Below the pieces are notes generated by a model that saw only the letters and a program-made list of their open reading frames with translations, was not told the origin of the DNA and searched no databases. This document shows, piece by piece, positions 10,021 to 19,171 of a DNA stretch of 64,000 bases. The DNA is taken from contig NZ_AP014815.1 of NCBI RefSeq assembly GCF_001548095.1, positions 1,921,656 to 1,985,655 of the forward strand, read 5' to 3'. Each line of letters starts with the position of its first letter. The first letter of the stretch is position 1. Position numbers and translations under genes: made by a program. Source of the stretch: Geminocystis sp. NIES-3708 (GTDB lineage: Bacteria; Cyanobacteriota; Cyanobacteriia; Cyanobacteriales; Cyanobacteriaceae).

Positions 10021-10210
10021 AGGGTGTTTTCAAAGTCGGGGTGAGTTTTTTTTATTCTTACCCCAATCCCTCTCCCATAGGGCGAAGAGAGTTTTTGTAA
10101 TCATTAATTTATCAATCAAAAAAACAGACTAAAAATGCTTTAAGATTTAGTTTTTAATGATCGCACAGTAATACTTTATAAGCACCATAAAAGGAAAACG
10201 AAAACACCCT
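10021..10210. repeat. 190 bp element bounded by an 11 bp inverted repeat
   Basis: AGGGTGTTTTC at 10021-10031 is matched exactly by GAAAACACCCT at 10200-10210. Between them are two further fold-backs: GGGGTGAG with CTTACCCC around 10039-10065, and CTCTCCCATAGGGCGAAGAGAG around 10070-10091, a G/C-rich segment that stands out in this AT-rich DNA. It fills the gap between two convergent genes (hydrolase and pstS). I see no clear target-site duplication. A decayed MITE or a composite terminator are both possible. Confidence 0.55.
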
Positions 10211-10233
10211 ATGGAATTTAACTCGTCAATAAT

Positions 10234-11262
10234 TTAACTAATGCTATTAATCGCAGTAGTTACTTTTTTAATTACGTTATCTGGTAAAGGAATATAACCT
10301 AAATCTGAGCTGAATTTTTGTCCCCCAGATTTACTTACTGCCCAATTTAAAACTTGTTTTAAGGCTTGAGCTTTTTTCGCATCAGGATACTTTTTATAGG
10401 CTAAAATCCAACTAAAAGATACAATGGGATAAGAGCGATCGCCAGTAGGATCGGGTGCAAATCCTCTTAAGTTAGCTGGTAATTGGATCTGAGATAATGA
10501 GACTGCGGAATTTTGGGGAGATGGAGGAACAAATTTACCAGCTTTATTTTGTAATTGAGCTGTTTTTAATCCATTTTTTTTTGCAAAACCATACTCAATA
10601 TAACCGATAGCACCATCAGTTTGTTGAATCTGAGCCGTAATCCCTTCGTTACCTTTTGCACCAATACCTTTAGGCCACTGAACTGTAGTACCTTCACCTA
10701 CTTTGCTTTTCCATTCACTACTGATAGCCGCTAAATGTTTTGTGAATACTCCAGTAGTACCAGAACCATCAGAGCGATAGATTACTTTAATGGGTTTACT
10801 TTTAGGAGAACCAATTTGATTCCAATTAGTAATTTTGCCTAAGAAAATATCTGCTAATTGTTGACGAGTAAGTTTAACAGTAGTAACATCTTTGTTGTTA
10901 AAAGCTAAAACTACACTTCCTGCGGTAACGGGTAAAAGTAACGCACCTCTGGAAACTTTAGCGATTTCGTCATCTTTCATGGCTACATCACTAGCACCAA
11001 AATCAACAGTATTTCCGATAAATTGTTTAATACCAGCACCACTACCTACAGATTGATAGTTAACTTGTGTGTTTTTGTTAATTTTATTATATTCTACGAA
11101 CCAACGTTGATATAAAGGAGCAGGAAAACTAGCCCCTGCACCATTAATCCTAATAGCTTGAGCTGATGCAGATTCAAAAGGTAATTGACTAGCAATTATA
11201 CTTCCCGATAAACCAGCTAAACCATACAAAAAATCTCTTCTTTTAATGTTAAAATCAGTCAT
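10234..11262 (-). CDS. pstS: phosphate ABC transporter substrate-binding protein PstS
   Basis: A 342-residue phosphate-binding protein. The N-terminus carries a twin-arginine signal (KRRDFLYGLAG, then ASAQA at about 32-36), so it should be exported folded by the Tat system, unlike the lipoprotein at 464-1504. Ligand motifs are present: GAGASFPAPLYQRW (about 41), GSGAGIKQF, and YRSDGSGTT (about 164). Length is normal. No pstC/A/B genes are beside it; it converges on the CocE-type hydrolase. A Pho-box-like tandem repeat lies 160-200 bp upstream. Having two different phosphate binders within 11 kb suggests division of labour at different phosphate levels (inference). Confidence 0.93.
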   Translation of the reverse strand: MTDFNIKRRDFLYGLAGLSGSIIASQLPFESASAQAIRINGAGASFPAPLYQRWFVEYNKINKNTQVNYQSVGSGAGIKQFIGNTVDFGASDVAMKDDEIAKVSRGALLLPVTAGSVVLAFNNKDVTTVKLTRQQLADIFLGKITNWNQIGSPKSKPIKVIYRSDGSGTTGVFTKHLAAISSEWKSKVGEGTTVQWPKGIGAKGNEGITAQIQQTDGAIGYIEYGFAKKNGLKTAQLQNKAGKFVPPSPQNSAVSLSQIQLPANLRGFAPDPTGDRSYPIVSFSWILAYKKYPDAKKAQALKQVLNWAVSKSGGQKFSSDLGYIPLPDNVIKKVTTAINSIS

Positions 11263-11423
11263 TTGATCGATTACTATAATGAACTATTTACAGCTTAAAT
11301 TCTAAAACAAATTGTGATTATTTAAACTATTTTAATCATAAAAAATTTTACATTTATTTTTAATAGGACAATTATGACGTTTTTAGAATTTTAATGTCTT
11401 TTTAAACACTTTTTATTGGATAA

Positions 11424-11460
11424 TAGTTAAGAATAGGTTAAGATAAATTAAACATTAAGA
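11424..11460 (-). promoter_or_regulatory. Pho-box-like tandem repeat upstream of pstS
   Basis: In the 335 bp gap between pstS and pilD, four TTAA cores occur in a row at about 11427, 11438, 11448 and 11455, the first three spaced 10-11 bp. On the pstS strand it contains CTTAACCTATTCTTAACTAT, close to the cyanobacterial Pho-box half-site pattern PyTTAAPyPy. This fits phosphate-starvation control of pstS by a SphS/SphR system. The rest of the gap shows nothing else clear. Confidence 0.5.
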
Positions 11461-11597
11461 AATTTTATTTTTTAGTCTTTTAATTTCTAATTTCTAATTC
11501 CAGCAAATCAGTATTAAATAATGAAAATATTGATCATAAAATTCAAACTGGATAGCTGATAACTGATAGCTAAAAAATTCCGAATCTCTAATTATTT

Positions 11598-12401
11598 ATG
11601 GCTAATTTTTTGATTTACTTAATTATTTTTGGTTGGGGTGCGTGTATTGGTAGTTTTCTCAATGTGGTAATTTATCGTTTACCAGCTAAAATTTCTTTAA
11701 TCAATCCTCCTTCAAGATGTCCAAAATGTTTTCATCCTCTTGGTAAAACTGAAAATATTCCCGTTATAGGTTGGTTATGGTTGAGAGGTGAGTGTCGTTG
11801 GTGTCATACTCCTATTTCTCCTCGTTATCCTTTGATTGAAGCAATGACAGGATTATTTTTTGCTTTAGTATTCCATCAATTTGGTTTTACATGGTTAAGT
11901 GTCGGCTATGTCATTTTTCTAAGTTGGTTGATTGCTTTAGCTTTAATTGATATGGATACGATGACTTTACCTAATTCTCTCACTCAGTCAGGATTAATTA
12001 TGGGGGTGATTTGGCAAACATGGCTTGGTTTTACTGTTGGTGGTATTAACACTGCTTCTGTTTACTTATTTATCAGTATTTTAAGTGCAGTAATTGGTAT
12101 TTGGTTGTTTGATACTATTCGTTTTATCGGTAGTTTTGTGTTGGGCAAACCTGCTATGGGAGGTGGCGATCCTAAGTTGACAGCAATGATAGGATCATGG
12201 TTAGGATGGCAAGGTGTTTTAATAACTGGTTTTCTTGCCTGTGTTTATGGCACGATTATCGGTTTTGGTGCGATCGCATTAAAATTATTGGAGAAAGGAA
12301 AACCCATGCCCTTTGGACCTTTTTTAGTATTAGGAGCAATTACAGCAATATTTTTAGGAGATTTTTTATTATCTAGTTATCTTGAATACATAGGATTTTA
12401 G
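11598..12401 (+). CDS. pilD: prepilin peptidase / N-methyltransferase
   Basis: A 267-residue polytopic membrane enzyme that cuts the leader of type IV pilins and methylates the new N-terminus. The zinc-type Cys pairs CPKC (41, 44) and CRWC (66, 69) are in the cytoplasmic loop after the first membrane span. The aspartyl-protease pair is Asp118 or Asp120 in LIDMDTM and Asp191 in the GGGDPKL motif. About seven membrane spans can be traced. It is followed 84 bp later by the YvcK-like gene on the same strand. All catalytic residues are intact. Confidence 0.95.
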   Translation: MANFLIYLIIFGWGACIGSFLNVVIYRLPAKISLINPPSRCPKCFHPLGKTENIPVIGWLWLRGECRWCHTPISPRYPLIEAMTGLFFALVFHQFGFTWLSVGYVIFLSWLIALALIDMDTMTLPNSLTQSGLIMGVIWQTWLGFTVGGINTASVYLFISILSAVIGIWLFDTIRFIGSFVLGKPAMGGGDPKLTAMIGSWLGWQGVLITGFLACVYGTIIGFGAIALKLLEKGKPMPFGPFLVLGAITAIFLGDFLLSSYLEYIGF

Positions 12402-12469
12402 GGATATTAGGTAATTCCTCATGGTTTTCACCATTGTTGACTATAATCTATTAGGAGTAAGGAATTAAT

Positions 12470-12493
12470 ATGTTATACCAATTCTATGATTAG
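12470..12493 (+). other. possible leader peptide overlapping the yvcK start
   Basis: ATG at 12470 opens a seven-codon frame (MLYQFYD) ending TAG at 12491-12493, which overlaps the yvcK start at 12486. The best Shine-Dalgarno run nearby, AGGAGTAAGG at 12453-12462, is 7 bases from this short frame and 23 bases from the yvcK ATG. It could couple or dampen yvcK translation, or simply be chance. Confidence 0.3.
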
Positions 12494-13826
12494 TAATCGT
12501 AACGGTCGAAAAAAAGTTAATCATTTATATAAGTGGTTATCACCCGGTATCCTCGTTAAACGCTGGTTATTGACTAGCATGATTGGCATTTTATTGACGG
12601 TTTTAGGTTTAGCTATTTGGACTAAATTAACTCCTATTTATCGTTTTCTTGATTTTATCATTGCTCTTCTGAATAAGATAACAAATAATTTTCCTAGTAA
12701 TATTTCAGGACCGTTAGTCTTAATTTTTGGTTTATTTTTATTATATTGGGGACAAACTCGTACTTTTGGTTCAATAACAGAGGTTTTAAAACCTAATAGT
12801 GATGAGGATTTAATCGAGGTTTTGTGGAATTATCGTCGTTTAAATCGTGGTACAAAAGTCGTTGCTATTGGTGGTGGTACTGGTTTATCAACTTTGTTGC
12901 GAGGAATTAAAGATTATAGTGCTAATATTACTGCCATTGTGACTGTCGCTGATGATGGTGGCTCTTCCGGAAGAATACGCAGAGAAATGGGGATGTTACC
13001 ACCCGGAGATATTCGTAATTGTATTGCTTCTTTGGCTGATGAAGAAAAATTATTGACGGAGTTATTTCAATATCGTTTTACCGCAGGAGAAGGTTTAAAT
13101 GGTCATAGTTTTGGTAATTTATTTTTAACAGCCTTGAATGATATTACTGGAAGTTTAGAAGGAGCAATCGATGCTAGTTCAAAAGTATTGGCTGTTAGGG
13201 GAAAAGTTCTTCCTTCAACTTTATCTGACGTAACTTTATGGGCAAGATTTGCCGATGGAAAAATTGTGGAAGGAGAGTCAAATATTCCTGAAGTTAGAGG
13301 AAAAATCATTGAATTGGGCTGTCATCCTCAAAATCCTCCTGCTACTCCAGCAGTAATCAAAGCTATTCAACAAGCACAATATATCATTTTAGGTCCTGGT
13401 AGTTTATACACTAGTATTATTCCTAATTTACTTATCCCTGAAATTCGTGAGGCGATCGCACAAAGTTCTGCACCTAAAATTTATGTATGTAATATTATGA
13501 CCCAAAAAGGGGAAACCGATGGTTATACCGTCAGTGATCATATTCGTGCCATCGATCAAGTTTGTGGTGGTAAAATATTTGATGCTGTATTAGTACAAGG
13601 GCGATCGCCTTCGGAAGATATATTGAAAAAATATGCCCAAAAAGAATGTCATCCTGTGTACCTTGATAGAGAAGAAGTTACAAAATTAGGAAGAAGAATA
13701 GTACAAGGAAATGTGATGAGTCAAAATTCAGAGGATGGTTATGTGCGTCACAATTCTCAATTGTTAGGAAAAACTTTATTTAGATGGTATAGTAACACAC
13801 CTAAATCAAAATTCTTCAAATTTTAG
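12486..13826 (+). CDS. yvcK: YvcK/CofD-like gluconeogenesis factor
   Basis: A 446-residue protein. Two membrane spans occupy roughly residues 28-48 and 65-85, followed by the CofD-like nucleotide/phosphosugar-binding fold: [16 protein letters not shown] (about 123-138), [23 protein letters not shown] and NGHSFGN. In Bacillus, YvcK is soluble, binds UDP-sugars and links central metabolism with wall growth; the membrane-anchored form is common in cyanobacteria. The first residues are basic and plausible for the chosen ATG, although the ribosome site seems better placed for a short upstream frame. Symbol by family similarity. Confidence 0.85.
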   Translation: MISNRNGRKKVNHLYKWLSPGILVKRWLLTSMIGILLTVLGLAIWTKLTPIYRFLDFIIALLNKITNNFPSNISGPLVLIFGLFLLYWGQTRTFGSITEVLKPNSDEDLIEVLWNYRRLNRGTKVVAIGGGTGLSTLLRGIKDYSANITAIVTVADDGGSSGRIRREMGMLPPGDIRNCIASLADEEKLLTELFQYRFTAGEGLNGHSFGNLFLTALNDITGSLEGAIDASSKVLAVRGKVLPSTLSDVTLWARFADGKIVEGESNIPEVRGKIIELGCHPQNPPATPAVIKAIQQAQYIILGPGSLYTSIIPNLLIPEIREAIAQSSAPKIYVCNIMTQKGETDGYTVSDHIRAIDQVCGGKIFDAVLVQGRSPSEDILKKYAQKECHPVYLDREEVTKLGRRIVQGNVMSQNSEDGYVRHNSQLLGKTLFRWYSNTPKSKFFKF

Positions 13827-13885
13827 TGATATAATTGTAAAAGATGTTAATACTTGACTTTTAGTATTGTTAAAATAAATCTTTC

Positions 13886-15010
13886 ATGAATACCACAAGT
13901 AACCTCAGTAAAGTGTTATCAAATATTCCAGCTAATGCTAGTGAAGCAGTTATCGCTTTAAATTTTGCCTCTTTTTTATTAAATGCGTTGGGATTTGAAG
14001 ATCAAGAAATTTATCCACAATATCCTGATGGTAATGGAAAATTGGTTGATCGAGCCGCAAGAAAAACGATTGGGGATGATATTTTTTTATTTACTAAATC
14101 AAATCCTTATTTTTTACTAGAATTAAAAGGAAAAGATATTAATTTAGCCCAAGGAAGTTCTCAATATCATAGTACGGTAAAACAACTAAAACAATATCTT
14201 CTTGCCCCTAACTGTCGTCAAGCACAATGGGGAATGATTACTAATTCAACTCATATCCAATTATTTCGCCGTCACGGGAAGGTTATTTTCCCCGCTTCTG
14301 AATGTATAAATCTTGAAGAAGGAAATATTGATAAGATAATCGCTAATTTTCGTCGTCAAATTGAAAAACCGCATCAAGCCTTAACCATAACTGTTTATAA
14401 CAATAAAGGTGGTGTTGGTAAAACTACCACAAGTGTTAACATGGCGGCAGCTTTAACTTTAAAGAGAAAAAAGGTGTTAGTTATCGATTTTGATCCTAAT
14501 CAGCAAGATTTAACTACTTCTTTAGGTTTACCATTATCTCAAGGCAATGTATTTGAGGCACTAACAAAAAAAGATGTCAGCTTAGAAAAATCGATCCAAA
14601 CTTATTCTTTTAAGTTTAAAGGTAACGGTTTAAAAGTCCATTTTGATGTGATTCCTGCCGATAAGATTTTAGCAGAGACTGGAGATAAAGATTTATATCA
14701 AAACAGTTATCAATTAGGTTCACAAATACTATCTGAAAAATTACTACCATTTAAAAATAAATATGACTATATTATTATTGACGCTCCTCCTAATTGGCGA
14801 TTTTTTAGTAAATTAGCTGTGTATGCTGGTGATGTTATTTTAATTCCCACAAAACATAATAATCTTTTTTCTATAGAAAATGCTGTGACGGCTATTACGA
14901 AGTTTATCCCTGAAATGCAGAAAGAAAAAAAGAATGGCACTCCGATGGCATTACCAATTTTTTTTAATGGTGAAAAAACGACTGTGCTTGCCCTGAGGGG
15001 GCGACAATGA
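13886..15010 (+). pseudogene. 5' part of nuclease-like/ParA fusion gene, interrupted by an IS
   Basis: Original residues run to 14992; the last codons come from the inserted element. The N-terminal about 160 residues resemble the type I restriction HsdR N-domain: Asp55 in GKLVDRAARK, Glu79-Leu-Lys81 in FLLELKGKD, and a following Q/Y helix (QYHSTVKQLKQY), which together fit a PD-(D/E)XK core. Residues from about 167 are a ParA/MinD ATPase: deviant Walker A KGGVGKTT (174-181), VIDFDPNQQDLT (about 199), and Walker B YIIIDAPPN (about 295). The coding phase continues exactly into 16275-16526 when the element and one target copy are removed, giving about 449 residues. The truncated product still holds both domains, so residual activity is possible. 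Confidence 0.85.
14993..15006 (+). repeat. left terminal inverted repeat of the IS
   Basis: CTGAGGGGGCGACA, exactly complementary to 16261-16274. The G/C-rich ends contrast with the AT-rich surroundings. The 9 bases just outside, at 14984-14992, are the left copy of the target duplication. Confidence 0.92.
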
Positions 15011-15102
15011 AGGTAAACAGACGATGGCATAAGAGATTGAAGCTGGTAATCTGGATAAAAATAAGATGTTTTTAGTTTTTATATTAATTACTATAGAAAA
15101 AG

Positions 15103-16254
15103 ATGTTTCAACTTCCCCAATTTTATCAGGAGTATTTAAAAAAACAGTTTAATTTACCTCAATATTTAACTCTTTGTCTTTTAGTTAATTTACTTCAAAA
15201 TCTTAAAACTGTTAGGTTAGAAGAAATGGCAAAACTTTTTCCTTATCCGATTAAATTAAGAAGTAGAATTAAAAAGTTACAAAGATTTTTAAGTCTGAAA
15301 AATTGGAAAGTTGAAACCATATGGTTTCCGATTTTAAAATCATGGATTATGAACCAATGGGAATCAAACAAAGTAATTTATTTAGTCATTGATAGAACAC
15401 AGTGGCAAAACATTAATATATTGATGGTAAGTTTAGTTCATCATCAAGGAGCTATCCCTGTATATTTTATCTGATTAAATAAAAAAGGAAGTAGTAATTT
15501 ATCAGAACAAAAACAAGTATTAGAAGCAAGTATTAATTTATTAATTGAATATAAAATAATCGTTTTAGGAGATAGAGAATTTTGCTCTGTGGATTTAGCA
15601 AAATGGTTATCAGTAGAGAAACAGGTTTATTTATCTCTACGTTTAAAAAAGAGTGAATATGTGGAGTTAGAAACTGATATATGGTTTCGATTGAGTGAAT
15701 TAGGTTTATCTCCAGGATTCTCCGTATATTATCGAGGAATAAAAGTTACAAAAACCAAGGGATTCTCAGGAATTAATTTAGCAGCAAAATGGAAGAAAAA
15801 CTATAGACATAAATCGAATAAACAGCCATGGTTTATTCTCACAAATTTAGAAAGTATGTCGGAAACAATCTCTGCTTATTCCAAAAGAATGGGTATTGAA
15901 GAAATGTTTAGAGATTTTAAATTAGGAGGTTATAACTTAGAAAGTACAAAACTTGAAAATGAACGACTAATTTCTTTAATTATACTGATAACATTATCCT
16001 ATAGTTATTCAACATTTATAGGAGAAGAAATTAAAAGAAAAGGAATAAGTGAATATCTAGTTAGACCCATAGAAAAAAGAAGAAGATATAAAAGATATAG
16101 TGATTTTTCTATTGGTTTAAATGGGATAAAATGGCTAAGTGAAATCTGCTTTTTTCAAGAACAATTAGATAAGTTAACCTCTTTATTTCCTCAGAAACAG
16201 TCCTATTATCGTCAAGGTATGAGGGCTATTTCCCTTATCCAATCTGCATTCTGA
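15103..16254 (+). pseudogene. IS4-family DDE transposase with in-frame stop
   Basis: Reading one frame from ATG 15103 to the stop at 16252-16254 gives about 383 codons with one internal TGA at 15472-15474. The DDE residues are recognisable: Asp in IDRTQW (first part), Asp in LGDREF, and Glu in the IS4 signature Y-(2)-R-(3)-E-(6)-K, seen as YSKRMGIEEMFRDFK. Both halves are in the same phase, so this is a point nonsense change (a TGG codon is the simplest ancestor), not a programmed frameshift. Codons after the TGA remain open and well conserved in pattern, so the stop is probably recent. Confidence 0.9.
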
Positions 16255-16260
16255 ATGTTC

Positions 16261-16274
16261 TGTCGCCCCCTCAG
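16261..16274 (-). repeat. right terminal inverted repeat of the IS
   Basis: TGTCGCCCCCTCAG, the exact reverse complement of 14993-15006. It begins 6 bp past the transposase stop codon. The adjacent 16275-16283 is the right copy of the 9 bp target duplication. Confidence 0.92.
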
Positions 16275-16526
16275 GTGCCTGCCTTAAATGTCGCTTATCA
16301 AAGAATGGGTGAAATTATCAAAAAAATCAAAAAAGAGCAAGGATTTGATTTATTTCCTTACTTTTTTCCTCGATATACAAAGGCGATAAAAGATTTGCAT
16401 ATTCACCAATTACCAAATTATGCTTATATTGCTGGATCAATATTTGAATATGTGCCAGCCGTTTATAAAAATAAGTCAGCTTATAGTTACTATGAAGATT
16501 TAGTTAAGGAGTATTTTTTGCAATGA
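16275..16526 (+). pseudogene. 3' part of the interrupted nuclease-like/ParA fusion gene
   Basis: This fragment encodes the C-terminal about 83 residues of the ParA-like protein (ALNVAYQRMGEIIKKIKKEQ at the start, a tail ending VKEYFLQ). It carries the helix-rich end expected after a ParA ATPase core and no catalytic motif of its own. The phase matches the 5' part at 13886-14992 across the insertion. A GTG at 16275, contributed by the target duplication, could in principle restart translation. The stop codon overlaps the start of the next gene (ATGA). Confidence 0.85.
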
Positions 16527-17239
16527 ATTATCCCCAAGAAATGGGCAATTTAATTTCTTTATATGTTGATGAAATTGAAATAAATAATCCCTGTGATTTA
16601 CCTCAATTTCTCATCAAAGCCTCTGCAAAAATACTTAATCAGCAAGGAGGAATAAACTGGATTCCCGTAATTGTAAAGCAAATCGGGGAAAGCCAATATG
16701 AAGTAATTGGCAATTCTTTTATTTTTGCCATCGCCCTTGAAGCTGGTTTAGAAAGAGTATGGTGTATCGTTGCTGATGATAGTGATCAAACTACTGAATT
16801 AAGTCAAATTTTAGCACAAGAAAAAATCCCTAAAATTAATCTGTCTAAAGCTTCTAGGGATGAAATTAAAAGTGCTTTAGAATATTTAATCGAAAAACCT
16901 GATAGCGTCTTAAAAACTGTCAAACTGGCGATCGCAACTACCAAAATCGAAGAATCACCTAGACAATATTGGCAAAATTTTGATGAAATTATTAAATTAA
17001 AATGCGGTATTACAAAAGGTAAAAAACTAGACTCATTAAAAGAGGTTTTTTATCTTACCCCCGAATGTTTACCGAAAACAGAAACAACAACGATAATTAA
17101 ACCTGATAATATTAATGAGGTTCAATCCCTTGAAAATGAAACTCTCAAAAATCTGAAAATTATAGCAAAAGAAAAGGGAATTAAAGGCTTTAGTAAAATG
17201 AAAAAAGGTGACTTAATCAACGTTTTGGTTACAAAATAA
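16523..17239 (+). CDS. ParB-like protein with C-terminal Rho_N/SAP-like motif
   Basis: A 238-residue protein whose ATG overlaps the stop of the ParA-like gene (ATGA), so the two were translationally coupled. Residues about 42-85 resemble the ParB/Srx-fold domain: WIPVIVKQIGESQYEVIGNS and the following AIALEAGLERVWCIV. The C-terminal about 35 residues (LKNLKIIAKEKGIKGFSKMK onward) match the Rho_N/SAP-like helix pair, a nucleic-acid-binding motif. The central part (STKASRDEIKSALEYL-like helices, QYWQNFDEIIKLK) is not recognised. With the upstream ATPase it forms a ParA/ParB-like pair of unknown job: partitioning, or defence given the nuclease-like domain. The frame is intact although its partner is disrupted. 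Confidence 0.7.
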   Translation: MNYPQEMGNLISLYVDEIEINNPCDLPQFLIKASAKILNQQGGINWIPVIVKQIGESQYEVIGNSFIFAIALEAGLERVWCIVADDSDQTTELSQILAQEKIPKINLSKASRDEIKSALEYLIEKPDSVLKTVKLAIATTKIEESPRQYWQNFDEIIKLKCGITKGKKLDSLKEVFYLTPECLPKTETTTIIKPDNINEVQSLENETLKNLKIIAKEKGIKGFSKMKKGDLINVLVTK

Positions 17240-17309
17240 TACTCCGAAATGATATTTTCTCTATTTTTTGACGTTTTAATCCTATCAATTTTATACTTTT
17301 ATTACTTGA

Positions 17310-17330
17310 TGGTGGGAAAAAAACCCACCA
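17310..17330. terminator. hairpin between convergent genes
   Basis: TGGTGGG, a loop of seven A, and CCCACCA form a 7 bp stem. It sits between the ParB-like gene and petH, which converge. On the petH strand the loop reads as T residues but no T run follows the stem on either strand, so it is a plausible shared but weak terminator. Confidence 0.5.
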
Positions 17331-17359
17331 AACAATAATTTAATTCACTATTTTAAGAA

Positions 17360-18565
<1,206 letters not shown>

Positions 18566-18589
18566 CTAAATAATTACTCCTTGTGCCTT

Positions 18590-18865
18590 TTATGCTTCAT
18601 TAGCAACAGTACTAGCACCCACTAAAGGAGCAACAATACCGATAGGGGAAATATTAATAATTTGTCCACCTAAACGACTAATCCGATTCATTTCTTGATT
18701 CATACGAGAATAAGATACGGCAATAAAAGAATTTCCGCTTTGACGAATAGGATAATCTAAGTTATTGCCATCTTTTTGGGCAATTCCAGTTACTTCAAAC
18801 AAAAAGCGACGTTCTTCAACAACAGGGTTATTAGCGAAAGTTTTCACAGCTTTTGTATTTCTCAT
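18590..18865 (-). CDS. stand-alone CpcD-like domain protein, paralogue of the PetH N-terminus
   Basis: A 91-residue protein that is almost entirely one CpcD-like domain. It matches the N-terminus of the adjacent PetH segment for segment: [19 protein letters not shown] in both, [11 protein letters not shown] in both, [11 protein letters not shown] in both, RLGG in both; roughly 70 percent identical over 75 residues by eye. It is closer to PetH than to what I recall of classical CpcD rod caps. It ends in a short Ala/Val tail with no catalytic domain. It is transcribed first in a two-gene unit with petH. Likely role: a rod-tip linker that competes or cooperates with PetH for phycobilisome ends (inference); tandem duplication is the simplest origin. 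Confidence 0.85.
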   Translation of the reverse strand: MRNTKAVKTFANNPVVEERRFLFEVTGIAQKDGNNLDYPIRQSGNSFIAVSYSRMNQEMNRISRLGGQIINISPIGIVAPLVGASTVANEA

Positions 18866-19171
18866 ATCTTTAATATACTCCTGATTTTATGAAAGTAAAG
18901 TAAAGTTTGTCTTAAAACGCTTATCATGTCAAGTTTTCACCACATAAACTTCATGGGCTAACAAAGAAACAAAAATATAAGCTCAATGTCAATCTTACCA
19001 AAACAGGGAATCAAAACCATTAGTAATTAGGAATCAGGCTTTAATATCATGAAAAAAATCCTTTAAATTATTGCTAATTATAATCAATTAAGATAATCTA
19101 AGAATAAGCTTATTAAAATATATTCTTAATTAGGATGCTCAAATAACACCACTATCAAATAAAGAAATAAC
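18866..19171. promoter_or_regulatory. divergent promoter region, petH unit and isiB-isiA
   Basis: This 306 bp AT-rich gap must hold the promoters of both divergent units. Around 19076-19125 there are several NATWAT-like hexamers and a palindrome AATAAGCTTATT, which could be part of a Fur site expected for iron-stress genes, but no clean 19 bp Fur box is readable. I see no gene or RNA here. Confidence 0.4.

Larger units (their letters stand above)
14993..16274 (+). mobile_element. IS4-family insertion sequence, 1282 bp
   Basis: The ends are a perfect 14 bp inverted repeat, CTGAGGGGGCGACA, at 14993-15006 and 16261-16274. Flanks are GTGCTTGCC (14984-14992) and GTGCCTGCC (16275-16283), a 9 bp target duplication with one difference. 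Inside is a single transposase gene of the IS4 family, broken by a TGA stop. The element lies in the coding sequence of a ParA-like gene. The mismatch in the duplication plus the stop codon suggest the insertion is not fresh and the copy can no longer move on its own. Confidence 0.92.

Noticed and set aside
14767-15030. Minus-strand frame across the ParA-IS junction
   Set aside because: Antisense of the ATPase gene running into the IS end; no domain or start signal.
15472-15474. TGA as selenocysteine or programmed frameshift site in the IS
   Set aside because: Both halves are in the same frame, no selenocysteine insertion element or machinery is suggested, and IS4 transposases do not use frameshifting.
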